Shown: piece after piece, positions 38,021 through 46,587 of the stretch | How the letters are laid out: each line of letters begins with the position of its first letter | Numbering within the stretch: position 1 is the first letter of the stretch | NCBI GenBank assembly: GCA_951812895.1 | Contig: OX638333.1 | Span: forward strand, 3,514,001 to 3,578,000 | Length of the DNA: 64,000 bases | Direction of reading: 5' to 3' | DNA from: an uncultured Roseovarius sp. | Lineage (GTDB): Bacteria; Pseudomonadota; Alphaproteobacteria; Rhodobacterales; Rhodobacteraceae | Translations under genes and position numbers: made by a program | The notes under the pieces: generated by a model | What the model was told of the DNA's origin: nothing | Seen by the model: only the letters and a program-made list of their open reading frames with translations | The model's database searches: none

Positions 38021-38668
38021 CTACAAGTGTCGCCCAGTTCCCTGCAGAACGCCATGTTCCATTGCATAACGGGTTAACCCGGCTGTGGAGCTGATACCCA
38101 GCTTTCGCTTAATGTTCTTGCGATGCGTTTCTACGGTGCGGATCGAGATATCCAGCTCTTCGGCGACATCACGGTTCGATTTGCCCTGAGCCAACTGTAA
38201 CAGGATGGTCTGTTCGCGATTGGTTAGCTGTTCGCGCTCGTTATCATCACGTGGCTTCAGAGAGCCTTGCGCGCCTGTGCACAGATACTTTTCGCCGGCC
38301 ATAACTACATCAACAGCGCGCTTAATTTCTTCGGTGGGCACGTCTTTGAGCACGTAGCCCATCGCACCATGGCTAAGGGCAGAGGAAATGTATTCAGGGC
38401 TGTCATGCATGCTCAAAATCAAAATCCGCGTGTTTGGCCTGCGTTCCAGAACGATTTCAGCGGTTGATAGGCCGCCGATCCCCGGCATGTTCAGATCAAG
38501 CAGGATTACGTCAGGGGCAAGATTTTCAACCTGATCAATAATGTCCTGACCATTGGACATCGTGGCGATAACCTGTACATCGTCGTAACTTTCCAGAATG
38601 GATTGAATGCCTTCTGCGACCATCGGGTGATCATCGACGATCACTATGCGGGTAGTGCGTTTGGTCAT
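38021..38668 (-). CDS. NarL/FixJ-type response regulator
   Basis: A 215-residue regulator with an N-terminal receiver domain (VDDHPMVAEG; phosphoacceptor Asp58 in VILLDLNMPG; Lys in YVLKD) and a C-terminal LuxR-type HTH (LTNREQTILLQLAQGKSNRDVAEEL...TVETHRKNIKRKL). Its start overlaps the sensor kinase stop (ATGA). With that kinase it forms a two-component system next to a TRAP transporter operon, which it probably controls. Confidence 0.93.
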   Translation of the reverse strand: MTKRTTRIVIVDDHPMVAEGIQSILESYDDVQVIATMSNGQDIIDQVENLAPDVILLDLNMPGIGGLSTAEIVLERRPNTRILILSMHDSPEYISSALSHGAMGYVLKDVPTEEIKRAVDVVMAGEKYLCTGAQGSLKPRDDNEREQLTNREQTILLQLAQGKSNRDVAEELDISIRTVETHRKNIKRKLGISSTAGLTRYAMEHGVLQGTGRHL

Positions 38669-40089
38669 GCGCTTGCTTTCTTGTCTGGCTGCGACTGATC
38701 CTGTGGCGGAAGTAGGTGTGTCAGTGGAACAGTGGCCTCAATCACAGTGCCGGACCGGGTTGAGAGAATGCGCAGCACCCCGTCGAGCTGTTCAATGCGT
38801 TCCTGCATATTTCGTAGACCCAGCCCACTCGCCGGAGTATTGGATTGCGTCTGATCCAAACCTTTACCGTTGTCGGTGATACGCAGTGTTGCGCCACGGC
38901 TATGGCCTCGCACATCGATTGAAACATGAGTTGCACCAGAGTGTCGCTCGACATTGGTCAATGCCTCTTGGGCGACGCGGAAAAGCGCCGTTTTTGCGTT
39001 ATCGTCCAGCCGATTGCGAAAGACGACGGTTTCAAATTCAGTCTCTATTCCGGTTCGGCCGCCAAATTCCTCTATAAGTGTTTTCAAAGCGGGCCCCAGA
39101 CCAAGATCATCCAGAACACCAGGACGAAGATCGCGGCTGATCCGGCGGACCTCTTGTATGGCCCCTGACAGATGTTCAATTCCGATGTCGAGATTTTCTG
39201 ATGCGCGGGTGTCCCCCGAAGACAATCGCCGTCGGGCAGTGTCTAACGCATAACGAACGCCAACCAGGATCTGGCTGATCCCATCATGCAGTTCACGGGC
39301 TACTCGCCCGCGTTCTTCTTCCTGCGCATCGAAAACCCGTTGGGTCAGCTTCTTCAGCTTGGCATCGGCCAATCTTCGTTCGCGGATGTTGATAAAAAGG
39401 CCGGAGGTGAAGACCAACAACAATGCTGCGAGGGTGATGCCGCCGATCCATAGAAATGTTCGCCTGTTTCGGGCCTCGACCCCGGCCCGGGCTGCATTGA
39501 CGGTACTGGCCACATCATCAATGAAAACTCCGGTGCCAACTGCCCAACGCCAATCCTGCAGGCCGATCACGTAGGTGACCATATGCGCCTTTTGCCCGGT
39601 GCTTGGCTTTGTCCATTCATAGCTGTGATATCCACCGCCGGTGCGCGCCAGTCGGATCAGTTCATCCGTGACATCAACGCCAGCAGCATCTGTCATGCCG
39701 ACCCAATTGCGCCCAATCAGGTCGGTCTGGCGCGGGCTGACAATGTTGTTGCCCTCATAATCATAGACAAAGAAATACCCATCTTGACCATAAAGCATCG
39801 CGGAAAGAATCTGTGTAACCGAAAGCATCGCGCTCTCATCATCCGGCGCGGCACGGCCGTAAATGTTCACGAAAGCGGTTCTTGCGATTGAAAGATAGTT
39901 TTTCAGCTCTGCCTGCTTGGCTGCAATCAACTGCTCTTCCAGATATCGTATTTCCCGTTCGGCCGATTGTCTGGACTGGAGTGCGACCAGAACAGAAATC
40001 GCGACTGCCGCAAATATCAGCGGTAGCGTTGCTGTCAAAAACAGCTTTTGACCATAGTTCAGTCGCGGTCTGTACCTCAATAGCGGCAT
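38665..40089 (-). CDS. Cache-domain sensor histidine kinase
   Basis: A 474-residue kinase with an N-terminal membrane span (about residues 13-35), a periplasmic Cache-like sensing domain (about 40-225, with GQDGYFFVYDYEGNNIVSPRQ), a second span (about 235-255), a HisKA_3 dimerisation helix with the phosphoacceptor in VARELHDGISQ and a HATPase domain (RVAQEALTNVERHSGA, DNGKGLD, GLGLRNMQER). ATG 40089 is preferred; the open frame upstream runs into the regulatory region. It is divergent from dctP, 227 bp away, which suggests it senses the TRAP substrate. Confidence 0.9.
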   Translation of the reverse strand: MPLLRYRPRLNYGQKLFLTATLPLIFAAVAISVLVALQSRQSAEREIRYLEEQLIAAKQAELKNYLSIARTAFVNIYGRAAPDDESAMLSVTQILSAMLYGQDGYFFVYDYEGNNIVSPRQTDLIGRNWVGMTDAAGVDVTDELIRLARTGGGYHSYEWTKPSTGQKAHMVTYVIGLQDWRWAVGTGVFIDDVASTVNAARAGVEARNRRTFLWIGGITLAALLLVFTSGLFINIRERRLADAKLKKLTQRVFDAQEEERGRVARELHDGISQILVGVRYALDTARRRLSSGDTRASENLDIGIEHLSGAIQEVRRISRDLRPGVLDDLGLGPALKTLIEEFGGRTGIETEFETVVFRNRLDDNAKTALFRVAQEALTNVERHSGATHVSIDVRGHSRGATLRITDNGKGLDQTQSNTPASGLGLRNMQERIEQLDGVLRILSTRSGTVIEATVPLTHLLPPQDQSQPDKKASA

Positions 40090-40316
40090 GTCGAATCGAT
40101 AGTTCGAATCGCATGGAATTCCCAGCAAATTACGTTCTTTTCGAACTTTGGACGTGTGTCTGTTGTCAAAAACTGCCTCGTGAGCGGGCTTTCTACGCAG
40201 TACTCGGTATTCCCAAAGACCGGTGGTGGCGCTAGGGTTTTCGCACTTGAAACGATCCGCACAAGGGCGGCCACGGCTGTTTTTGCGCATTCAATGACTT
40301 TGGGAGGAGAATCCAT

Positions 40317-41399
40317 ATGGATCGTCGTTCATTTCTAAAAAATACAGCACTGGGCGGTACGGCAGCTGCGGCGACAACGCTGGCGGCGCCGGCTTATGCA
40401 CAGGGCAAGCGCACGCTGACCATGGTGACCAGTTGGGGCCGTGGTTTGGCAGGTGTTTTCGACGCCGCGCAGCGCGTTGCTGATAACATCAATGCCATGT
40501 CAGACGGTAGCCTGACGATCGAAGTCAAAGCCGCTGGCGAGCTTGTCGGAGCTTTCGAGGTCTTTGACGCTGTTACGGCTGGGCAGGCGGATATGTATCA
40601 CGCGGCCGACTATTACTTTGTCAGTCAACATCCCGGTTATGCCTTCTTTACGGGCGTTCCCTTCGGCATGACCGCGACAGAGCTGAACAACTGGTACTAC
40701 CACGGCAATGGTCGGGCGATGCATGACCAACTGGGCGAGATTTTTGGTCTTAAATCCTTCCTCGCCGGGAATACCGGCACGCAGGCTGGTGGCTGGTTTG
40801 CCAAGGAAATTAAGGGTCCAGAAGATTTCAACGGTCTGAAATTCCGGATGCCCGGTCTGGGCGGCAAAGCGCTTGGCAACATGGGCGCGTCGGTTCAAAA
40901 TCTGCCGGGCGCGGAAGTGTATCAAGCGCTTGCGTCAGGTGCGATTGACGGCACTGAATGGATCGGGCCTTGGGCAGATGAAAAGGCTGGTTTCCAGGAA
41001 ATCACCAAGTTCTACTATACAGCCGGTTTCCATGAGCCATCTGCAGGTCTGTCGGTTGCAACCAACCTTGATACGTTCAATGAACTGACGCCTTCACAGC
41101 AAGCGACTATTGAGATTGCTGCCGGACATGCAAACGTCTGGAACCTCAGCCAGTTCCTCATGAACAACGGTGCAGCGCTTGAGCGTCTGAAAGCCGGTGG
41201 TGTTCAGGTTCTCGAATTCCCGGACAGTGTTTGGGATGCGATGGGCGCGGCCAGCCAGCAAGTCTATGACGAGTTCTCGGACGACGAACTGTTCTCGGAG
41301 ATCCTCGCTGACTATCGCGGGTCGATGAAAGCGTCTTCGGGTTGGCTGAGCCAGTCAATCGGTGCGTATCGTACGCAACGTGACCGCGTGCTTGGGTAA
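40317..41399 (+). CDS. dctP: TRAP transporter substrate-binding protein (TakP-like)
   Basis: A 360-residue periplasmic protein with a Tat-type signal (DRRSFLKNTALGG, then an Ala-rich stretch ending APAYA before QGKR). The mature part shows LKFRMPGLGGKAL, with the carboxylate-binding arginine, and GAIDGTEWIGPWADEK, like TakP of Rhodobacter sphaeroides, which binds 2-oxoacids. A strong gggaggag ribosome site precedes ATG 40317. It heads a dctPQM operon; the ligand is probably an organic acid. Confidence 0.93.
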   Translation: MDRRSFLKNTALGGTAAAATTLAAPAYAQGKRTLTMVTSWGRGLAGVFDAAQRVADNINAMSDGSLTIEVKAAGELVGAFEVFDAVTAGQADMYHAADYYFVSQHPGYAFFTGVPFGMTATELNNWYYHGNGRAMHDQLGEIFGLKSFLAGNTGTQAGGWFAKEIKGPEDFNGLKFRMPGLGGKALGNMGASVQNLPGAEVYQALASGAIDGTEWIGPWADEKAGFQEITKFYYTAGFHEPSAGLSVATNLDTFNELTPSQQATIEIAAGHANVWNLSQFLMNNGAALERLKAGGVQVLEFPDSVWDAMGAASQQVYDEFSDDELFSEILADYRGSMKASSGWLSQSIGAYRTQRDRVLG

Positions 41400-41501
41400 G
41401 CTTAACGTTTGAAGAAACTGGGTGGGCTCAGATATCTGGGCCCACTCTAAAATGAACGAGCCGTGAAGGTTCGCAACACCCGAAAAGGGCGTGGGGGGAC
41501 G

Positions 41502-42392
41502 ATGCTGGACGCAATTGTCTGGTTTTTCCAGAATATCGGCCTGGCTTTCTATAATCTGGCTTATGCGCTGACCCATCCGGGACTTTGGTTGGACTGGTCG
41601 GACAAAGAGGCAATTATGCGCTTTGTCTACTACGGTGGCTCGGTCGAACTGTTTTTCGTGATTTTTACCATATTTTTGGTTTTTACAGCCGTAGGCATGT
41701 GGAAAAACGCCTTTATGTGGGGCTGTGTCCGCGTGCTGGAAGGCTTTGCCAACACGGTAGGGCGACTGTTCGCATGGGCCGGTTTGCTGATGGTTCTGCA
41801 GCAGATTGTGATTGTGTTTATCCAAAGAATATTTACGCGGCCTGACATAGCAATGGGGTTCGGAATCCCGCTTCAGATGGATATCAGCTGGTGGGCGGAG
41901 ATGCTGAAATTTCACAACGCGATTGTTGTGACGCTTTGCTGTACCTACACCTTTGTACAAGGCGGGCATGTGCGGGTTGACCTGTTTTATGCCCCGGCAA
42001 AATTCCGCACCAAGAAGATCATCGATATGCTGGGCAGCCTGTTGTTCATGATGCCGGTCGCGGTGCTGACTTGGATGTATGGCTGGTACTTCATGTGGCG
42101 CCATCTGATCACGCCGAAACCATCCGCTTCGGATACTCTGGAGCGTTTGTTGTTAAAGGCGCGCGCGGTGCGGTGGAATGTTGAAACGATCGGGTTTAGT
42201 CCGAACGGATTTAACGGATACTTCCTGTTCAAAATCCTGTTGGTGGCATTCTGCGCCATGGTGTTTTTACACGGCATTGCATTTTTCTATCGCTCTTTTC
42301 TGGAATGGAAAGAGGGCGAAGCGAGCGAGGGTAAATACCTTGACAAAGATACGCTCGGCGAAGGCGAAGAAGCCTTTGAAGGCACACATTAA
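41502..42392 (+). CDS. dctQ: TRAP transporter small membrane subunit
   Basis: A 296-residue DctQ-type protein with about five hydrophobic spans and an EMLKFHNAIVVTLCCTYTFVQGGHVRVDLF core, the usual DctQ signature region. It is longer than common DctQ proteins (about 160-200 residues), with an extra N-terminal segment and a charged Glu-rich tail. ATG 41502 follows a G-rich stretch; a GTG 13 codons earlier is possible. Lies between dctP and dctM. Confidence 0.88.
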   Translation: MLDAIVWFFQNIGLAFYNLAYALTHPGLWLDWSDKEAIMRFVYYGGSVELFFVIFTIFLVFTAVGMWKNAFMWGCVRVLEGFANTVGRLFAWAGLLMVLQQIVIVFIQRIFTRPDIAMGFGIPLQMDISWWAEMLKFHNAIVVTLCCTYTFVQGGHVRVDLFYAPAKFRTKKIIDMLGSLLFMMPVAVLTWMYGWYFMWRHLITPKPSASDTLERLLLKARAVRWNVETIGFSPNGFNGYFLFKILLVAFCAMVFLHGIAFFYRSFLEWKEGEASEGKYLDKDTLGEGEEAFEGTH

Positions 42393-42407
42393 AGGGACGG
42401 TGACGGC

Positions 42408-44762
42408 ATGCTTTTCGGATTAGATGGCGTTGAAGTCGGACTGATCATCGTCTTTATGTGCCTCTTTGGTGGTATTCTTTCAGGCTTTCCGGTGGCGTTT
42501 GCCATTGGTGGCGCGGGTATAATTTCCTTTGCGATTATAGCAGCGCTGGACAGTTCCGGGCTGTTAATCCACCAGGCGATTGACACCTCAAGTGATGCCT
42601 ACCGCGCTTTAATTGGCACCGGCGTGAAGCCCGAGACCGTTTCTGTGTTTCGATACCCTGATTTGCCACGATATGCCCAACCGGTTTTTGAACGAGGTTG
42701 GGAACTGGCCCTTGATCGCAACGTGTCGTTTATCGTCAACCGTATGAATGAACGTGTTCTGGCAGGGCAGTCCATTGAAACCCTGCTGGCGGTTTTGATG
42801 TTCGTTTTGATGGGGATCACGCTTGAACGTTCCAAAATCGCTAACGATCTGCTGACCACCATGGCGCGGGTTTTTGGACCATTGCCGGGGGGGCTGGCTG
42901 TTTCGGTTGTGGTTGTCGGGGCCTTCTTGGCGGCTTCTACCGGGATTGTTGGGGCAACGGTTGTGACTATGGGCTTGCTGAGCCTGCCAACAATGCTACG
43001 GCACAATTACAGCCCTGAAATTGCCACCGGTGTGATTGCGGCCTCAGGAACGCTAGGCCAGATTATTCCACCTTCTATCGTTATTGTTCTTTTGGGAACA
43101 CTCGCTGGCGATCTATACTCAGTGGCGCAGGAAACCCGGGCGCAAGAGGCAGGATGCTCCGACGCTTTAACTTATCTGGGAGAGCCAGCTGTTGTTTCTG
43201 TTGGAACGCTCTTTCAGGCGGCACTATTGCCGGGCATCTTGTTGGCGCTGCTCTACGCGATCTATGCCTTTGGCTATGCGCTGTTAAATCCGTCGAAGGC
43301 GCCCGCCGTGCAAATGGGCAGTACAAATAGCGAAGTCATCACGCGCGGGGAAAGCTTTACCTGGTTCCTCGGCGTTCCAACCGCGCTCATTGTTGGTGCT
43401 ATTTTGTTGGGGCAGGCGGGCGTAATCGGTTCTCAAAACCTAGTTGTGGACAGCTATTCGGAACGCGGTGCTGTGGCTTCTTTGCGCACCAGTGTCAGTG
43501 ATGAGTGCCGCGCGTCGATGATTGAACTGCACGGGCAGGAGGTATGGGATGCCGCCGTTGCAGAGCAGGATGCGATCACGGCGTCTGGCGGGGTTCAGGA
43601 AAGTGTCCAGCTGACGGAAGAAGAAATTGCAGAGGCGCGCGCCGCAAAAATAGAAGCTGCGGCACCGATTGGCAGTGGTGTCGCAATCATTTTTGTCGTG
43701 CTGGCGCTGATCCTTGCCGTTGCACGCGGTATCAAACCCTCTGCCAGCCCGGCGCCCCTGTTGATCGGAGCGTTAGGGGTTACGCTTGGACTGTTGGTGG
43801 ATATCCTTTTGATTGGCCCGGAAATGGGGCCGGGGCTGTCTATCGTGCTGTTGCTGATCCCATTTGGATTAACACTTTATGGCTGTGCACATGGTGCGGG
43901 AAGGTTGGCTCAGAACGAGCTGATCCGAGTGGTCTTTCCTCCGCTGGTTCTGATCGTTGCTGTGCTTGGTTCTATCTTAGGCGGGATAACCAACCCAACG
44001 CCTGCCGCTGCATTGGGTGCTGGTGGTGCGATCATGCTCGCCGCATATCGTAAGCTGCGAGATGATGAACGCTCTGGAATGATCATAATCTGGGCGACCT
44101 TTGCGATCATTCTAGCGATCCTGATGGGGGTGAATTTTGATCTAAGGATCAATGTCGAGAAGGTCTCGGCCGAGACATGGATTGCCTTTGGCGTGGCCAA
44201 AGCGGCTTATCTGTTTGCACTGTTTGGACTGATGTTTTCCTGTTGGGTGCTGTTTGCGGGAGGAATTCTGACACCTGTGGTGCGAGAAACCGCAAAAGTC
44301 ACGTCGATGGTCTTTACCATTCTGATCGGCTCTCAACTTCTGAACCTTGTCGTCATCAGCTTTGGCGGAGAGCATTACATCCAGCAATTCCTCAAGAGTT
44401 TTGACAATGAGTTCACAGTCTTTCTTATTGTGATGCTCGTGCTCTTTATTCTGGGCTTCGTGCTGGATTTTCTTGAGATCATTTACATTGTGATCCCGAT
44501 CGTCGGCCCGGTTATCTATGGCGGTACCTTTGATCCGAAATGGGTGACGATCATGATTGCAGTAAACCTGCAAACGTCGTTCCTGACGCCGCCCTTTGGC
44601 TTTGCACTGTTCTATTTGCGTGGTGTTGCACCGAAAGAAGTTACAACGGGCCACATTTACCGTGGGGTTGCACCGTTTGTGATCATCCAAGTGGTCGGAC
44701 TGGCGATACTGTGGTTCTTCCCGTCGATCGTGACGATTGTTCCGGCTCTCATTCCGAACTAA
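42408..44762 (+). CDS. dctM: TRAP transporter large membrane subunit, extended form
   Basis: A 784-residue DctM permease, against about 430 for typical members. The N-terminal half has the DctM helices (GGILSGFPVAFAIGG; GATVVTMGLLSLPTML; GTLGQIIPPSIVIVLLG) and the C-terminal end has the conserved NLQTSFLTPPFGFALFYLRGVAP. The extra length lies in two inserts, a hydrophilic one near residues 58-115 and a larger region with added helices and an Ala/Glu-rich loop near 330-480. Such long forms accompany TakP-like binding proteins. It imports the substrate with an ion gradient. Confidence 0.9.
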   Translation: MLFGLDGVEVGLIIVFMCLFGGILSGFPVAFAIGGAGIISFAIIAALDSSGLLIHQAIDTSSDAYRALIGTGVKPETVSVFRYPDLPRYAQPVFERGWELALDRNVSFIVNRMNERVLAGQSIETLLAVLMFVLMGITLERSKIANDLLTTMARVFGPLPGGLAVSVVVVGAFLAASTGIVGATVVTMGLLSLPTMLRHNYSPEIATGVIAASGTLGQIIPPSIVIVLLGTLAGDLYSVAQETRAQEAGCSDALTYLGEPAVVSVGTLFQAALLPGILLALLYAIYAFGYALLNPSKAPAVQMGSTNSEVITRGESFTWFLGVPTALIVGAILLGQAGVIGSQNLVVDSYSERGAVASLRTSVSDECRASMIELHGQEVWDAAVAEQDAITASGGVQESVQLTEEEIAEARAAKIEAAAPIGSGVAIIFVVLALILAVARGIKPSASPAPLLIGALGVTLGLLVDILLIGPEMGPGLSIVLLLIPFGLTLYGCAHGAGRLAQNELIRVVFPPLVLIVAVLGSILGGITNPTPAAALGAGGAIMLAAYRKLRDDERSGMIIIWATFAIILAILMGVNFDLRINVEKVSAETWIAFGVAKAAYLFALFGLMFSCWVLFAGGILTPVVRETAKVTSMVFTILIGSQLLNLVVISFGGEHYIQQFLKSFDNEFTVFLIVMLVLFILGFVLDFLEIIYIVIPIVGPVIYGGTFDPKWVTIMIAVNLQTSFLTPPFGFALFYLRGVAPKEVTTGHIYRGVAPFVIIQVVGLAILWFFPSIVTIVPALIPN

Positions 44763-44786
44763 CCAATGCAAGGTTTGGCAGGCCGC

Positions 44787-45617
44787 TCAGCCCTTTTCTG
44801 GTCTAAGCGGTCGGCCATCGGGCAGAGAAATATTCGCGACTTGTTCGGCGATAGGGTCGTTGCTTAGCGGATGGCACTGCGCTTCATAGTCAGCGGGATC
44901 TTTTAGTTTTTGCCAGGCACCTTGCACATAAACCTCCAAGCCCGAGAATGCGGCCTTGTAGCCCATCTTCTCGCTGCCCGGCACCCAATACCCCAGATAA
45001 ACATTTTTCAATCCGGCTTCGCGTGCAATTTCAATGTGGTCAAGAATGACGTAAGTGCCAAGGCTTTATCGCGCAAGATCGGGGTCATAGAAGGAATAGA
45101 CCATGCTGACCCCATCATCGAGCACATCCGTCAGGCACACGGCGATCAGTTCCCCGCTGTCGCGATCTGCATATTCCACGACACGGGTTCGGATCGGTGT
45201 TTCCTCGACCATTGCGGCAAATTCGAACGCGTCCATGTCGGCCATACCGCCATCGGCATGTCGATCCTCAAGATATAGGCGGAACAATTCGAATTGTTCT
45301 TCAGTGGCCCAAGGCGATGTTGCCCGACGGTCCAAATGTGCGTTGCGCCGAAGAATCTTTTTCTGACTACGGGAAAGTGAAAATTCCGCGATATTGATCC
45401 GTGCAGACAGGCAGGCGGCACAATCGGCGCATGACGGACGGTACAACACGTTCTGTGAACGGCGAAATCCCTGTTTTGACAGGCTATCGTTCAGCTTTTG
45501 CGCATTGTCGCCCTGAAGCGCTGTGAACAACTTCCTCTCCATCCTGCCTTCGAGATATGGGCAGGGTTGCGGGGCCGTCACATAGAACTGGGGCGCAATG
45601 GGTAGAGTATGGCGCAT
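44787..45617 (-). pseudogene. ate: Arginyl/leucyl-tRNA-protein transferase interrupted by an in-frame TAA
   Basis: Codons from ATG 45617 encode the Ate/Bpt N-terminal half ([45 protein letters not shown]). A TAA at 45068-45066 then stops the frame, yet the same frame continues directly with [34 protein letters not shown], the conserved C-terminal half, to a stop at 44787. The whole, about 275 residues, is full family length, so this is a single nonsense change and not a frameshift. The enzyme adds Leu or Arg to protein N-termini for ClpS/ClpAP degradation. Without readthrough the enzyme should be inactive; a sequencing error is possible. Confidence 0.88.
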
Positions 45618-45889
45618 TTTCGCATTCAGATGGTTTCAGCTGAAACGATAGCAATGATCCCCCAATGCGCCAAGACCTAAACCCGCCAAGGGTTTACACG
45701 TTTGCGCGCCGGTTCAGAGCATCCGTCCCCAACAGGTGATTATTCAGATTGGACCTGTCCCGGTCTAGTTCCGGTCTCTTTCGATCAATGTTTGCTATAA
45801 AGGAGACGAGATATGGTAACTGCAGCCATTCATTGAATTCACCGTCACAAGATGGGTAACGGCCCGGGATATCCGGGCCGAATTTCTTG

Positions 45890-46324
45890 TTAGCTTTTTG
45901 TGGCGCTTTCGTTCTGATCCTCTTCTCGGGAAGATGCACGCTCATCCATGAATTGATCGAACTCTGCTTTGTCGCGGGCATCTCGCAGACGTTGTAAGAA
46001 AGCTTCGAAGTTTTGCTGCTCTTCTTCCAACCGGTTCAGGGTGTCGTTCCGATAGCTGTCAAATGCAGCGTTACCTGAGCTGCGTTTTGTGGACATATTC
46101 TTTGATCCGCGACGACAGGACCGGCGAGACGTGTGTTGGCAAATCTTTTTTTTGCTCCAGATCATATAGGCAAGTAGGGCGAGGCCAAGAGGCCAAAACA
46201 CTATGAAGGAAAGGACCATCGCTGCGATCCAGGCTCCTTTTCCTTTGTCGTCCAGCCACGCCTCTGCGCGTGATAGCCATCCCGAAAAACCGGAAGAGTG
46301 TGAGGGGGCGGCGATGGTGCTCAT
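45890..46324 (-). CDS. DUF2852 family membrane protein
   Basis: A 144-residue protein with one strong hydrophobic segment (about residues 32-57), followed by a basic stretch and a C-terminal charged helix (RNDTLNRLEEEQQNFEAFLQRLRDARDKAEFDQFM) that fits the DUF2852 family. It probably sits in the inner membrane with the helix in the cytoplasm; function unknown. It is divergent from glnE, and the region between carries two similar palindromic sites. A ggcccgg/ccgggcc hairpin (45861-45879) follows its stop. Confidence 0.85.
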   Translation of the reverse strand: MSTIAAPSHSSGFSGWLSRAEAWLDDKGKGAWIAAMVLSFIVFWPLGLALLAYMIWSKKKICQHTSRRSCRRGSKNMSTKRSSGNAAFDSYRNDTLNRLEEEQQNFEAFLQRLRDARDKAEFDQFMDERASSREEDQNESATKS

Positions 46325-46354
46325 GATGGTGTCCTTTGAATGCTAGGTTATTTG

Positions 46355-46375
46355 AATGTGAATGCGTTTCACATT
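46355..46375. promoter_or_regulatory. Palindromic candidate operator 1, DUF2852-glnE region
   Basis: aatgtgaa (46355-46362) and ttcacatt (46368-46375) form an 8-bp perfect inverted repeat with a 5-bp centre, close to the DUF2852 start. The spacing (TGTGA-N7-TCACA) differs by one from the CRP consensus, so the regulator is not assigned. Confidence 0.5.
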
Positions 46376-46413
46376 ATCTAAATTGGCATCCGCCGCGCCT
46401 GTTACAAGAGGTG

Positions 46414-46432
46414 ATGTGAATATTATTTACAT
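46414..46432. promoter_or_regulatory. Palindromic candidate operator 2, DUF2852-glnE region
   Basis: atgtgaat (46414-46421), att, atttacat (46425-46432): an inverted repeat with one mismatch, resembling the site at 46355-46375 (shared ATGTGAA and ACAT ends). Confidence 0.4.
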
Positions 46433-46587
46433 TGTTGCAAATTACCCAATTTTATCAACCAGATACTCACGCTTGTTTGTGGTTGGATTTATTGAAGCCG
46501 GGGTGAGTTTTACGATTTCACTGAATTTCGCGGACTCCAACGCAGGGGTCATTGACGGCGCGCCAGGATCACCGCATTTTGCCCATT

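Noticed and set aside
45694-45981. Minus-strand frame of 95 codons next to the DUF2852 gene
   Set aside because: It overlaps the DUF2852 gene in another frame and has no ribosome site or family signal.
46357-46373. CRP site TGTGA...TCACA upstream of glnE
   Set aside because: The half sites are seven bases apart instead of six, so it is reported only as an unassigned palindrome.
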